Positions 1-7,416 of a DNA stretch of 13,641 nt are shown one piece after another. The translations under genes were made by a program, and so were the position numbers. The notes under the pieces are model-generated. The model worked only from the letters and a program-made list of their open reading frames with translations, made no database searches and was not told the origin of the DNA. The stretch spans positions 1 through 13,641 of the forward strand of contig JABJOK010000108.1 in NCBI GenBank assembly GCA_018664365.1, given 5' to 3'. Every line of letters starts with the position of its first letter. Position 1 is the first letter of the stretch. This DNA comes from Candidatus Peregrinibacteria bacterium (GTDB lineage: Bacteria > Patescibacteriota > Gracilibacteria > UBA1369 > LOWO2-01-FULL-3).

Positions 1-1575
1 AAATTGAGCTTTTTTTCAACAGCATATGCAGATGGCCCCACTCCGCCAAATGATGGGATAATCCTCGGCCCAGGAGAATCTGCAAAATTTACGCCATCAG
101 CATCCGGCCAAAATACAGTTTGGATCTCTGTTAGTGGAGAATTCTATGTATCATTAAATATTGTAAATACAATAGGAGAATCCGTTGAGCAGTATCCGGC
201 GCCAGTAAACCCTACCGTATCTGCACATCCAGCAGCAGCAAATCAAGTGATATTTAGCTGGGAAGAGCCTTTTTCAACGGAAACCCTAACGAAATATGAA
301 TACACCTATATCAAATCAAATTGCTATGACGAGGAGTGTGAAGTAGGAGGATTACCAGGCTATGTAACAAAAACATCAGCAACCTCAGTAACAATGGGAG
401 TTCATGATGAGTACTGGGTGAGAGCCCTGTACGGGACCCACAAAAGTGATTGGGTTAAAGGCTCATCACCATTAGGTGGAAATAGTGGTGAAGGCGATAA
501 TAACACTGGAGACGGCAATGAAGGTGGTGACAATGCCGGAGAAGGAAATGAGAGTGGTGACAACACTGGAGATGGTAATGAAGGAGGAGCCGACGAAGGA
601 GATGGAACCGGAGATATTCCCCCAGTCATCGAGCACCCAGAACCAGAAAATCTAGTTGCAGTAGCAAACGATGAATATATAGTCCTAAGCTGGGATGCAC
701 CTTCAGATCCTGAAGTAGCAATAGACAAATACCTAGTGCAGTTTGAGGAAACTAACCTAGAAGAAGTTTCACAAACAACCGAGTTAGAATATGGGTCAAA
801 TGTTACATCCGTTCAGATTCCAAAAGACACAATCGAAGATGGAATTACAAAAATAGAATTCATGGTACGTGCAAAATATATAGACGAAATAGTCAGCGAA
901 TTCAGCAACAAAGCAACCTACGACGTCATCACAGACGAGGTAGAAACAGAAGAAGAAGAGGAAGAGGAAGAAGAGGAAGAAGAGGAGGAAGGCGAAGAAC
1001 AGCCACCAGGAGAACTTAAAATCACCGGTGCGAAAGCCTGGCCAAAAGGGTTCAATCCAACACTAGTTCTTACAAAAATATCATTCACAACCACAGCAGC
1101 ATCCCTGATAACGCTAGAGATTCGTTCAGACACTGGACAGGAAATTGTAACAATATATAAAGACGAAGAAGCAAAAGCAGGGAGCTACGAGGAATATTGG
1201 GATGGAACAGACAATCCGGACGAAGATAAAGGGAAAATTGTTCCACAGGGAGCATACACATGGAAAATAATCGCAAAAGATCCCGCAACAAAAAAGATCA
1301 AAGACTCAGAAACTGGAGAGGTGACAGTTATGTACAACCCAGGAGGAACAGACTTTGAGAGCTCGGGAACAGGAAGCTCAGGAAACTCCAGTTCATCAAA
1401 CACAACAACAGCAACCAGCAATTCAGGCACACAATCTGCTCTGGACACTCAGAACACACTGGCAATGTTATCCCTACAAAGTGCAACCGAGGGAGAAACT
1501 GCTGGAACCGGACCTGAAATGTTAGTATACTTATTTTTGCCAGCTGCAGGATTATACTTCCGCAGAAAACGATAA
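1..1575 (+). CDS. Exported multidomain surface protein (Fn3-like, FlgD-like Ig, C-terminal TGPE sorting-type signal), 5' partial
   Basis: The frame is open from the first base. The first residues, KLSFFSTAYA before DGP, look like the end of a signal peptide with an AYA cleavage site, so only the signal start is missing; the TTG at position 4 is not a likely start. Counting from the window edge, residues about 64-152 and 210-310 resemble fibronectin type III domains (patterns like VIFSWEEP and IVLSWDAPSDP, then VRA). Between them lies a Gly/Asn/Asp/Glu-rich linker with 10-residue repeats, and after the second domain a run of 14 Glu. Residues about 339-447 resemble a FlgD-type Ig domain (LEIRSDTGQEIVTI, then YWDGTDN and PQGAYTWKI). 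A Ser/Thr/Asn-rich stalk follows. The C-terminus has TGPE, a short hydrophobic stretch (MLVYLFLPAAGLYF) and RRKR, the three-part plan of sortase or exosortase substrates. Exact function is unknown; display on the cell surface is inferred. It ends with TAA, 11 bases before the next gene. Confidence 0.85.
   Translation, partial: KLSFFSTAYADGPTPPNDGIILGPGESAKFTPSASGQNTVWISVSGEFYVSLNIVNTIGESVEQYPAPVNPTVSAHPAAANQVIFSWEEPFSTETLTKYEYTYIKSNCYDEECEVGGLPGYVTKTSATSVTMGVHDEYWVRALYGTHKSDWVKGSSPLGGNSGEGDNNTGDGNEGGDNAGEGNESGDNTGDGNEGGADEGDGTGDIPPVIEHPEPENLVAVANDEYIVLSWDAPSDPEVAIDKYLVQFEETNLEEVSQTTELEYGSNVTSVQIPKDTIEDGITKIEFMVRAKYIDEIVSEFSNKATYDVITDEVETEEEEEEEEEEEEEEGEEQPPGELKITGAKAWPKGFNPTLVLTKISFTTTAASLITLEIRSDTGQEIVTIYKDEEAKAGSYEEYWDGTDNPDEDKGKIVPQGAYTWKIIAKDPATKKIKDSETGEVTVMYNPGGTDFESSGTGSSGNSSSSNTTTATSNSGTQSALDTQNTLAMLSLQSATEGETAGTGPEMLVYLFLPAAGLYFRRKR
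502..591 (+). repeat. Three 30-bp tandem repeats encoding a 10-aa acidic Gly/Asn linker unit
   Basis: Three in-frame copies encode variants of N-T/A-G-D/E-G-N-E-G/S-G-D. The copies are 502-531, 532-561 and 562-591 and differ mainly at third codon positions, so they are old rather than recently duplicated. They form a flexible acidic linker between the two Fn3-like domains. Weaker similar sequence flanks them on both sides. Confidence 0.85.
949..990 (+). repeat. GAA/GAG codon run (14 consecutive Glu)
   Basis: Fourteen consecutive Glu codons mix GAA and GAG irregularly, so this is a low-complexity linker rather than a perfect microsatellite. It separates the second Fn3-like domain from the FlgD-like Ig domain. 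Confidence 0.9.
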
Positions 1576-1586
1576 ACTAAAATCAT

Positions 1587-1838
1587 ATGGACAACCCATC
1601 AACTCAACCTGACGAAACAAAAATACAACTTCATCCAACGCCAGAAAGCGAAAAAATGAAGGCAATGGAGGGGAACAAGGGACTCTTCTTTGCAATTGTA
1701 GTCGGAGTAATAGTCGTCGCTATAGGTGCAAGCGCTCTAATTGGATTTAAATCCAGCACTCAATACCAGGGACTTATCGAGAAGATAGAAACTCAGACTA
1801 AGAACCTGGAAGAATACAATGATGGAGTGGTTAGGTAA
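1587..1838 (+). CDS. Small single-pass membrane protein of unknown function
   Basis: This 83-residue protein has a polar N-terminal part (about 1-31, rich in Pro, Glu and Lys), one clear transmembrane helix at about 33-54 (LFFAIVVGVIVVAIGASALI) and a short charged C-terminal helix (LIEKIETQTKNLEEY) that could form a coiled coil. I do not recognise the family. It starts 11 bases after the stop of the exported protein, so the two are probably co-transcribed and this may assist or accompany that protein in the envelope; this is inference. There is no Shine-Dalgarno sequence before ATG, but a TAAAAT hexamer lies only 3 bases upstream. The stop is TAA. Confidence 0.75.
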   Translation: MDNPSTQPDETKIQLHPTPESEKMKAMEGNKGLFFAIVVGVIVVAIGASALIGFKSSTQYQGLIEKIETQTKNLEEYNDGVVR

Positions 1839-1854
1839 AGGAACGGGCAAATCG

Positions 1855-1883
1855 TTGACATAATCAGTGAATAGTCCTAATAT
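1855..1883 (+). promoter_or_regulatory. Sigma70-type promoter for the small membrane protein/PH-domain pair
   Basis: A perfect -35 TTGACA (1855-1860), a 17-base spacer and a -10 TAATAT (1878-1883, 4 of 6 matches) lie just after the preceding gene. Transcription would start near 1890 and leave a leader of about 85 bases. That leader holds two weak inverted repeats: CTAATT/AATTAG (1884-1889 and 1898-1903) and GCTTAA/TTAAGC (1940-1945 and 1954-1959). I see no recognisable riboswitch or terminator in it. Confidence 0.6.
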
Positions 1884-1975
1884 CTAATTGGGCAAGAAAT
1901 TAGGCAATTTTCGGATCCTCAGCAAAACTTGAAGCGGATGCTTAAGCGGTTTTTTAAGCTCTTAAACCAAGTTCA

Positions 1976-2200
1976 ATGCCAGTATTCAACCTTTTAATCG
2001 GCATCACGATAATTATATCGATTGTTGTGTATTTAATATCCCACAGTCGAGTTTACGCCTACAAAAGAAAATACAGATTTCCAGAACTCAAATATACAAA
2101 GCTTTTTAGAATAATTAAGAAAGAGCATATTCTCATTTTTTACGGGTTTTCCGTATGTATCCACGCAATCTTAACCATCTGGTTTTTATGGACACTGTAG
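1976..2200 (+). CDS. Small two-TM membrane protein, unknown function
   Basis: This 74-residue protein has two hydrophobic helices, at about 4-22 (FNLLIGITIIISIVVYL) and 51-73 (HILIFYGFSVCIHAILTIWF). They are joined by a strongly basic segment of about 28 residues (VYAYKRKYRF, then LFRIIKKE) that should lie on the cytoplasmic side. I do not recognise the family. It follows a good promoter and its end overlaps the start of the PH-domain membrane protein by 13 bases, so the two are probably translated from one mRNA and may form a complex. The hydrophobic pattern and tight overlap argue that it is real despite its small size. There is no Shine-Dalgarno sequence. The stop is TAG. Confidence 0.65.
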   Translation: MPVFNLLIGITIIISIVVYLISHSRVYAYKRKYRFPELKYTKLFRIIKKEHILIFYGFSVCIHAILTIWFLWTL

Positions 2201-2850
2201 AGCACAAGGACAAATTTTTTAAGGGGCAACAAGCAAATGAGGAATTCATATGCTTCTTTAGACACCATTGGATTGATTTGATAAAGGATTTTGCCATTTT
2301 CCTGATATTCCTAATCATTGTCACTACAACAATCACCCATATCGAGAAAATCCAGGAAATATTACGAGGAAACAGAGAGCTCAAGCTCTTTTTTTTCACA
2401 GGCTACCTTCTAGGGACGGTCTACATGCATCATTTCTTCATCAAAATGATAAACTACTTTGTAAATGTTGGAGTGATAACTAACCTAAGGGTGATTGATC
2501 ACAAGAAAACAATATACTTTATGGACAGCGCAGATTCAGTAGATCTAGCGCAAGTGCAAAACATTGAGAGGATCGAGGAGGGAATTCTGCCTAGTTTACT
2601 GGGCTTTGGCGACATAAGAGTGTTTCTAAATGCATCTGACGCAGTAGTTACTTTTAGAAGAGTACCAAATGTTAAATTCCACTACAGGTGTATTGCAAGA
2701 GCAAAAGAAAACGTAAGGATCGTGCAGTATCAGCAACGAACAAGAAAAAATGGACGCATTCCAGAATCTGGTAGTCAAGAGTTCGATCCATGGGATAAAC
2801 CTCAGGTTATTAAGACAATTTCAAACGAATCTCCTCATTCAAAAGTTTAA
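2188..2850 (+). CDS. Membrane protein with bacterial PH domain (bPH2/YdbS-like)
   Basis: From ATG at 2188 the protein is 220 residues long. An upstream in-frame ATG at 2155 would overlap the previous gene by 46 bases and add residues that look unlike a protein start, so I prefer 2188. Two transmembrane helices lie at about 32-50 (IKDFAIFLIFLIIVTTTI) and 65-86. A PH-like beta domain follows at about 88-175, with the family pattern VITNLRVIDHK, then DSVDLAQVQNIE, ILPSLLGFGDIRVF and FRRVP. The C-terminal 45 residues are polar and probably disordered. Proteins of this plan (PF03703-like) are common in bacteria, including candidate phyla, but their exact role is not settled. The TAA stop is followed by a 65-base gap. 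Confidence 0.8.
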   Translation: MDTVEHKDKFFKGQQANEEFICFFRHHWIDLIKDFAIFLIFLIIVTTTITHIEKIQEILRGNRELKLFFFTGYLLGTVYMHHFFIKMINYFVNVGVITNLRVIDHKKTIYFMDSADSVDLAQVQNIERIEEGILPSLLGFGDIRVFLNASDAVVTFRRVPNVKFHYRCIARAKENVRIVQYQQRTRKNGRIPESGSQEFDPWDKPQVIKTISNESPHSKV

Positions 2851-2915
2851 AAACATCGTAACAATCTGATAAACTATTCGTTGCAATACGTGTATCACAA
2901 TTCAGTAATTCTGCT

Positions 2916-3659
2916 ATGACAAACAAAAAACTCCCAATACTAATCACAGTTCCGCATTGCTCAACATTCGTTCCAGTCGAGCTTAGAAGAAAGATGAACC
3001 TCTCAGACAAGGAGATACAAAGATATCATGATCACTATACTGATGAGATATATGATGTAGAGAATGCTCATGTCCTTAAGGCAAAAATATCACGCCTAGT
3101 AGCGGATCCAAATCGTGCTCCAGATGATATCGAGATGGAATGTCGTCTCTGCCACGACGGAGTAGTCGTTAGTATTACTGAGGACGGGAAGGTTATCTAC
3201 AAGGAACCACCGAAACTGAAGGAAATATTTGAAAGAGTAGAGAAATATCACGATTCATTTCATCAGGAAATCGAGAGTCTAGCACCGGAAATGCTCTTCT
3301 TGATAGATGGTCATTCGCTATGGAGTGTTGGCCCTGACACAAAAAAGGATTCGGGGAAAGAAAGAGCAGACATAACACTGGGAAATAGAGATTTTACAAC
3401 ATGTTCTCGCACCATGACTCTGAAAATAGCGCGATTCTTCCAAGAGAGGGACCTCTCAGTAAGCATAAACGACCCCTATCCTGGCAAGTACCTAATTGGC
3501 TACCACTGCTCACGACGCGGGCTACCTGGAATTCAAATTGAGATAAATCAAAAGCTCTACATGAATGAGCATAATTTCCGCCGCAACAAGAAGATGATCA
3601 AGTATTTTAATGAGATAATGGGGGGACTTGCTGAAATGATTGCAGAGGACTTTGAATAG
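2916..3659 (+). CDS. N-formylglutamate amidohydrolase family protein
   Basis: The 247-residue protein matches the N-formylglutamate amidohydrolase family (PF05013). Members hydrolyse N-formyl-L-glutamate to formate and glutamate in histidine degradation, though the family is wider. Visible motifs in order are VPHCS (12-16), DHYTDE (39-44), SRLVADPNR (59-67), DGHS (131-134), DITLGNRDFTTCS (152-164), NDPYPGKYLIGYH (185-197) and GIQIEINQKLYMNE (205-218). These hold the His, Asp and Glu residues expected for metal binding and catalysis. Length is typical. No other histidine-catabolism gene lies nearby, so the substrate here may be another N-formyl or N-acyl amino acid; this is inference. It stands alone between gaps of 65 and 150 bases. 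It ends with TAG and has no Shine-Dalgarno sequence. Confidence 0.85.
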   Translation: MTNKKLPILITVPHCSTFVPVELRRKMNLSDKEIQRYHDHYTDEIYDVENAHVLKAKISRLVADPNRAPDDIEMECRLCHDGVVVSITEDGKVIYKEPPKLKEIFERVEKYHDSFHQEIESLAPEMLFLIDGHSLWSVGPDTKKDSGKERADITLGNRDFTTCSRTMTLKIARFFQERDLSVSINDPYPGKYLIGYHCSRRGLPGIQIEINQKLYMNEHNFRRNKKMIKYFNEIMGGLAEMIAEDFE

Positions 3660-3705
3660 GCCAAGCAGACGATAGGCCATCCAGTTTGCCAAAACAGCTT
3701 TTATA

Positions 3706-3734
3706 TTGCATTTATACATATTTCCTGCTATTTT
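3706..3734 (+). promoter_or_regulatory. Putative promoter for the DEAD-box helicase gene
   Basis: TTGCAT (3706-3711) and TATTTT (3729-3734) are separated by exactly 17 bases. This predicts a start near 3741 and a leader of about 70 bases before the helicase ATG. The match is moderate and the region is AT-rich. Confidence 0.4.
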
Positions 3735-3753
3735 GCTGGCCGAACTTTGAGTT

Positions 3754-3767
3754 ATTCGCACGCGAAT
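3754..3767. promoter_or_regulatory. Perfect 6-bp dyad ATTCGC-AC-GCGAAT in the helicase leader
   Basis: The arms 3754-3759 and 3762-3767 are exact reverse complements around a 2-base centre. It lies about 20 bases after the predicted deaD -10 box and 42 bases before the start codon. On DNA it could be an operator. In RNA a 2-base loop is too tight, so the hairpin would have to open inner pairs. The role is unknown. Confidence 0.35.
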
Positions 3768-3809
3768 CTTCCTCGAGAAGCAAAAGTTTCAAAATAGTAA
3801 TAAATTTAC

Positions 3810-5531
3810 ATGACAACATTTAGAGATCTTGGGCTGAGCCCAATGATCCTACAAGCCTTGGAAGAAATTGGATTTGAAACACCAACTCCGATTCAGAGCA
3901 AAACCATTCCACATCTGATAAATTCAGGGAATGACATCATTGCTCTTGCTCAAACTGGTACAGGAAAAACAGCAGCATTTTCGCTGCCTGTTATTCACCA
4001 ACTAGATGAGAATGACAGCAAGGTTCAAGCTCTAATCCTTTGCCCTACACGCGAACTTGCAATCCAAGTCGCTAAAGACATAAGTGTTTTTCTTAAATAC
4101 CTTAAAAAGTTTTCAGTGCTACCGGTTTATGGTGGCGAGAGCATAACTAATCAAATTAGAGGAATAAAGAAAAATCCACAAATAGTGGTTGGAACTCCAG
4201 GAAGAGTTAACGACATGATAAAGAGACGTATATTAAAAGTAGATTCAATCAAGTGGTTGATCCTCGATGAAGCTGATGAGATGCTAAACATGGGATTCAA
4301 GGAGGAGCTAGATGAGGTCTTGGAGACAATGCCAGAGGAAAAACAGGTCCTTCTTTTTTCTGCGACCATGGACAAACAGATAAGAAGAATTGCCAATAAC
4401 TACATGAGAAAGCCAGAAGACATAAGCGTAGGAGAAAAGAATAAAGGAGCAGATAATGTAGAGCATTTCTACTATATCGTGCACGAGAAAGATAGATATC
4501 AAGCGCTTCGGCGAATTGCAGATGCAAATATGGATATTCACGGAATCGTATTTTGTCGAACTCGAAGAGAAACCCAGCTGGTTGCAGACAAATTAATTCA
4601 AGACAACTACTCTGCAGAGGCAATTCATGGCGAAATCTCTCAGTCTCAAAGAACAAACGTAATGAATAAGTTCCGAGAGAAAAAGATCCAGCTACTTGTT
4701 GCAACAGATGTAGCGGCTAGAGGCATAGACGTCGATAAACTTACTCATGTCATCAACTACAACCTTCCAGAAAGTTCAGAGGCCTATGTTCACCGTAGTG
4801 GAAGAACAGGTAGAGCACACAATAAAGGGGTTTCACTGATTATCTTAAACATGCGCGAGAAGTATAAGATTAAGCACCTGGAAAACAAAATAGGTAAGTC
4901 ATTCGAACAAGGAAAAATCCCCACAGGCGACGATATCTGCGAAAACCAGCTATTCGCATTAGTAGAGAAGATTTTAAAGATAGAGGTAAACGAAGCTCAG
5001 ATAGGAAAATACTTAGACTTAATCAATAAGAAGTTTGAAAACATGGATAGGGAGGAGCTCATCAAGAAGATGGTATCAATGGAATTCAATCGATTCCTAG
5101 AATACTACAAGAACTCAGTTGATCTTAACTCGCATGTTGGAAAAGAGAGAGAAACAAGAGATAAATCGTCAATACTATTTGCTAGGTTAAAAATAAGCAT
5201 CGGACTCGACTTAGGAGTTAACGTAAAAGAGATCTTTGGATTTTTGAATGAGCAGAAAGAGCTTAAAAATGTTGAAATTGGGAAGATAGACATTAAAAAG
5301 AATCACACAATCCTTGAAGTAGATCAAAATTTCAAAGACAAGGTTATTGAATGCTTCAGCAACGCTGATATAAACGGAACACCAATAAAAGTTGATTGCC
5401 TGGAAACAGGAGTGACCTCAACTCGCAACCCAAGTAAAAAAGGGGGGGGACGCAGACCTTCAGGCTCATATAACTCTTCCAACAATAGGAGGCACAGCAA
5501 TCAAAGACGTAGTCGCAAGAAACGTTACTAA
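3810..5531 (+). CDS. deaD: DEAD-box ATP-dependent RNA helicase, CsdA/DeaD type
   Basis: This 573-residue protein unwinds RNA using ATP; relatives act in ribosome assembly and RNA turnover, often at low temperature. All helicase motifs are visible: Q motif (GFETPTPIQ, 21-29), motif I (AQTGTGKT, 47-54), Ia (PTRELA, 79-84), Ib (TPGR, 129-132), II (DEAD, 153-156), III (SAT, 184-186), IV (IVFCRTRRE, 246-254), V (ATDVAARGID, 298-307) and VI (HRSGRTGRA, 328-336). After the helicase core comes a helical segment (about 375-440), then a DbpA/CsdA-type RNA-binding domain (about 455-530). A basic Arg/Ser/Asn tail (about 537-573) follows. This architecture fits CsdA rather than RhlE or SrmB. An A6G8 tract sits where the tail begins. 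A putative promoter with a leader lies upstream; typA follows after 58 bases. The ATG start is well fixed by the Q-motif region. The stop is TAA. Confidence 0.95.
   Translation: MTTFRDLGLSPMILQALEEIGFETPTPIQSKTIPHLINSGNDIIALAQTGTGKTAAFSLPVIHQLDENDSKVQALILCPTRELAIQVAKDISVFLKYLKKFSVLPVYGGESITNQIRGIKKNPQIVVGTPGRVNDMIKRRILKVDSIKWLILDEADEMLNMGFKEELDEVLETMPEEKQVLLFSATMDKQIRRIANNYMRKPEDISVGEKNKGADNVEHFYYIVHEKDRYQALRRIADANMDIHGIVFCRTRRETQLVADKLIQDNYSAEAIHGEISQSQRTNVMNKFREKKIQLLVATDVAARGIDVDKLTHVINYNLPESSEAYVHRSGRTGRAHNKGVSLIILNMREKYKIKHLENKIGKSFEQGKIPTGDDICENQLFALVEKILKIEVNEAQIGKYLDLINKKFENMDREELIKKMVSMEFNRFLEYYKNSVDLNSHVGKERETRDKSSILFARLKISIGLDLGVNVKEIFGFLNEQKELKNVEIGKIDIKKNHTILEVDQNFKDKVIECFSNADINGTPIKVDCLETGVTSTRNPSKKGGGRRPSGSYNSSNNRRHSNQRRSRKKRY
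5436..5449 (+). repeat. A6G8 homopolymer tract inside deaD
   Basis: Six A (5436-5441) are followed by eight G (5442-5449), coding for Lys-Lys-Gly-Gly-Gly in frame. Eight G in a row is unusual for this AT-rich sequence. Losing one base would replace the basic tail with an unrelated one ending near the normal stop. Gaining one base would stop the protein after about a dozen codons. Confidence 0.85.
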
Positions 5532-5547
5532 TTGCTAATTAATTTAG

Positions 5548-5575
5548 TCCTGGTAAACTCCCCGGGATCTTATTT
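5548..5575 (+). terminator. Weak hairpin between deaD and typA, possible terminator
   Basis: TCCTGG (5548-5553) can pair with CCGGGA (5562-5567), with one G-U pair, around an 8-base loop. A short T-rich stretch (TCTTATTT) follows. The stem is short and the T-tract is interrupted, so it may only attenuate read-through. Confidence 0.35.
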
Positions 5576-5589
5576 ACACAAAATTACAA

Positions 5590-7380
5590 ATGGATACATA
5601 CAATGTCGCAATCGTAGCTCACGTAGATCACGGAAAAACAACTTTAGTAGATGCACTTTTAAAGTCTAGCGATAGCTTTGACGAACACAAAGGAATAGAT
5701 GAACGAGCAATGGACTCAAATGATCAAGAGAAAGAGCGAGGAATCACTATTTACGCAAAAAATGCAGCCATCACTCACAATGGTAAAAAACTAAACATTG
5801 TAGATACTCCAGGGCATGCCGACTTCGGCTCAGAGGTGGAGCGTGTACTTAGAACTGTAGATGCAGTTATCTTAGTAGTAGACGCCTACGAAGGGCCAAT
5901 GCCACAGACTAAATTTGTACTTAGAAAATCTCTAGAACTCGGACACAAGGTGTTGGTAGTTATCAACAAGATCGACAAGCCAATGGCAAGACCGGACGAG
6001 GTTGTAGATTTAACTTTTGATCTGTTTTCAAACCTTGGGGCAAGCGATGAGCAATTGGATTTTCCATACATATATTCAATCGCAAAGCAGGGGATCGCAA
6101 TTAAGGAGCTAAACGACGAACACAAAGATATCACTCCTCTAATTGATTTTATCTTTGAAAATGTGAAACCTGCTGAAAGCAACATAGATGTTCCTTTTAA
6201 AATGCAGCCAGCAACCCTCCAGTACGACAACTTTCTTGGACGAATTGCTATAGGGCGCGTTTACGAGGGAGTCCTAAAGCCAAACCAGGCAGTAACAGTA
6301 CTGAGGCCTAATGGGACTAAATACACAGGAAAAGTAACAAAGATTTTTGGATTTGAAGGGATGGATAGATACGAGGAGGACGAAGCACAGGCAGGCGATA
6401 TGGTGGCCGTAGCTGGTCTTCCAGAGATATTTGTAGGAGAAACAATTACAAATGATGAGAACGCAGAGGCTCTTCCCGCAATCAAGGTTGATCCGCCGGC
6501 ACTAGCGATTGATTTTATGGTAAACGACTCCCCGTTCGCCGGAAGAGAAGGTAAATATGTAACAGGTCGTCATATAAAAGATCGTCTAGAAAAAGAATTA
6601 GAAACAAATGTAGGTTTAAAGATAGAGCCAGTAGCCAATAGTGACGCAATCAAAGTTTACGGTCGTGGAGAAATGCATATCGCAGTTCTAATTGAGACAA
6701 TGAGACGTGAAGGATTCGAACTTCAAATTTCGCAGCCTCAGGTCATCATGCAAGAGATCGATGGGAAGAAACAGGAACCAATCGAATACGCAGTAATAAA
6801 TGTCCCAGACGATATGTCAGGAGCAATAATAGAAGCACTTGGAAAAAGAAAGGGAATCATGCAAAACATGAAATCTGAAAACGGGAACACGATGATGGAG
6901 TTCGAAATACCAACTCGTGGACTTCTTGGATTCAGATCAATCTTCCTGCTTTTAACAAGAGGAGAGGGAACTCTGTACCACTCGTTCGACCACTACGCTC
7001 CACATGTAGGAGAAATAGAGAAGCGTACAGTTGGATCAATCATCTCAGCTGAAACAGGATCAACAATGGCATATTCCCTTTGGAAACTTCAGGAAAGAGG
7101 TCCACTATTTATTGGTGCAGCGACTGAAGTTTATGAAGGAATGATTATAGGAGAGCACAATCAAGGAACCGATTTGGCAGTAAATCCAAACAAGAATAAA
7201 AAACTCACAAACGTACGTTCTTCAGGAGCAGACGAGGCCCTGAACCTTACACCAATTACTCCCATGAGTCTCGAGAATGCCATCGAGTACATCAAAGAAG
7301 ACGAGTATGCTGAAATCACTCCAAGCCAAGTAAGGCTTAGGAAAAAACATCTAAAAGAAACAGACAGAAAGCGAGCCTAG
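5590..7380 (+). CDS. typA: Translational GTPase TypA/BipA
   Basis: The 596-residue protein is a ribosome-associated GTPase of the EF-G/LepA superfamily that helps ribosome assembly and stress or cold adaptation. G motifs are clear: G1 AHVDHGKTT (10-18), G2 region ERGITI (49-54), G3 DTPGH (72-76), G4 NKID (126-129) and a G5-like SIAK (163-166). A beta-barrel domain follows at about 205-290, then the EF-G III/V-like domains. The TypA C-terminal region includes PTRGLLGFRS and the conserved KKLTNVRSSG-type segment near the end, which marks TypA rather than EF-G or LepA. Length is typical (about 600). It follows deaD in the same direction; both tie to ribosome assembly under stress, so co-regulation is plausible. 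It has no Shine-Dalgarno sequence, ends with TAG, and lies 6 bases from the convergent gene's stop. Confidence 0.97.
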   Translation: MDTYNVAIVAHVDHGKTTLVDALLKSSDSFDEHKGIDERAMDSNDQEKERGITIYAKNAAITHNGKKLNIVDTPGHADFGSEVERVLRTVDAVILVVDAYEGPMPQTKFVLRKSLELGHKVLVVINKIDKPMARPDEVVDLTFDLFSNLGASDEQLDFPYIYSIAKQGIAIKELNDEHKDITPLIDFIFENVKPAESNIDVPFKMQPATLQYDNFLGRIAIGRVYEGVLKPNQAVTVLRPNGTKYTGKVTKIFGFEGMDRYEEDEAQAGDMVAVAGLPEIFVGETITNDENAEALPAIKVDPPALAIDFMVNDSPFAGREGKYVTGRHIKDRLEKELETNVGLKIEPVANSDAIKVYGRGEMHIAVLIETMRREGFELQISQPQVIMQEIDGKKQEPIEYAVINVPDDMSGAIIEALGKRKGIMQNMKSENGNTMMEFEIPTRGLLGFRSIFLLLTRGEGTLYHSFDHYAPHVGEIEKRTVGSIISAETGSTMAYSLWKLQERGPLFIGAATEVYEGMIIGEHNQGTDLAVNPNKNKKLTNVRSSGADEALNLTPITPMSLENAIEYIKEDEYAEITPSQVRLRKKHLKETDRKRA

Positions 7381-7416
7381 CCCTTTCTACGCTTGGGCCG
7401 CGACCTTTTTCTTTTC
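7371..7416 (+). terminator. Possible rho-independent terminator overlapping the end of typA
   Basis: GCG (7371-7373) plus GCCTAG (7375-7380) can pair with TTGGGC (7393-7398) plus CGC (7399-7401), with one bulged A and two G-U pairs, around a 12-base loop. A T-rich stretch (7406-7415) follows. It would lie inside the end of the convergent gene, as the 6-base gap leaves no other room. Confidence 0.35.

Noticed and set aside
4..6. TTG as start codon of the first gene
   Set aside because: The frame is open to the window edge and the residues there are the end of a signal peptide, so the true start lies outside the window.
502..591. Short tandem repeats as a CRISPR array
   Set aside because: The repeats are contiguous, in frame and without spacers; they code for a linker.
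402..1133. Ser/Pro-rich minus-strand frames opposite the surface protein
   Set aside because: They are the reverse reading of the Gly/Asn and Glu codon repeats, with no start signal or real protein features.
1926..1962. Rho-independent terminator in the leader before 1976
   Set aside because: The only hairpin (GCTTAA/TTAAGC) is weak, its T-run lies in the loop rather than after the stem, and it is followed by mixed sequence.
2155..2157. Upstream ATG as start of the PH-domain protein
   Set aside because: It would overlap the preceding gene by 46 bases and add 11 residues that look out of place; ATG at 2188 gives a normal 13-base overlap.
4297..4704. 135-aa open frame on the minus strand inside deaD
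   Set aside because: It lies fully within a clear helicase gene and its protein is compositionally odd with no domain; it is an antisense shadow.
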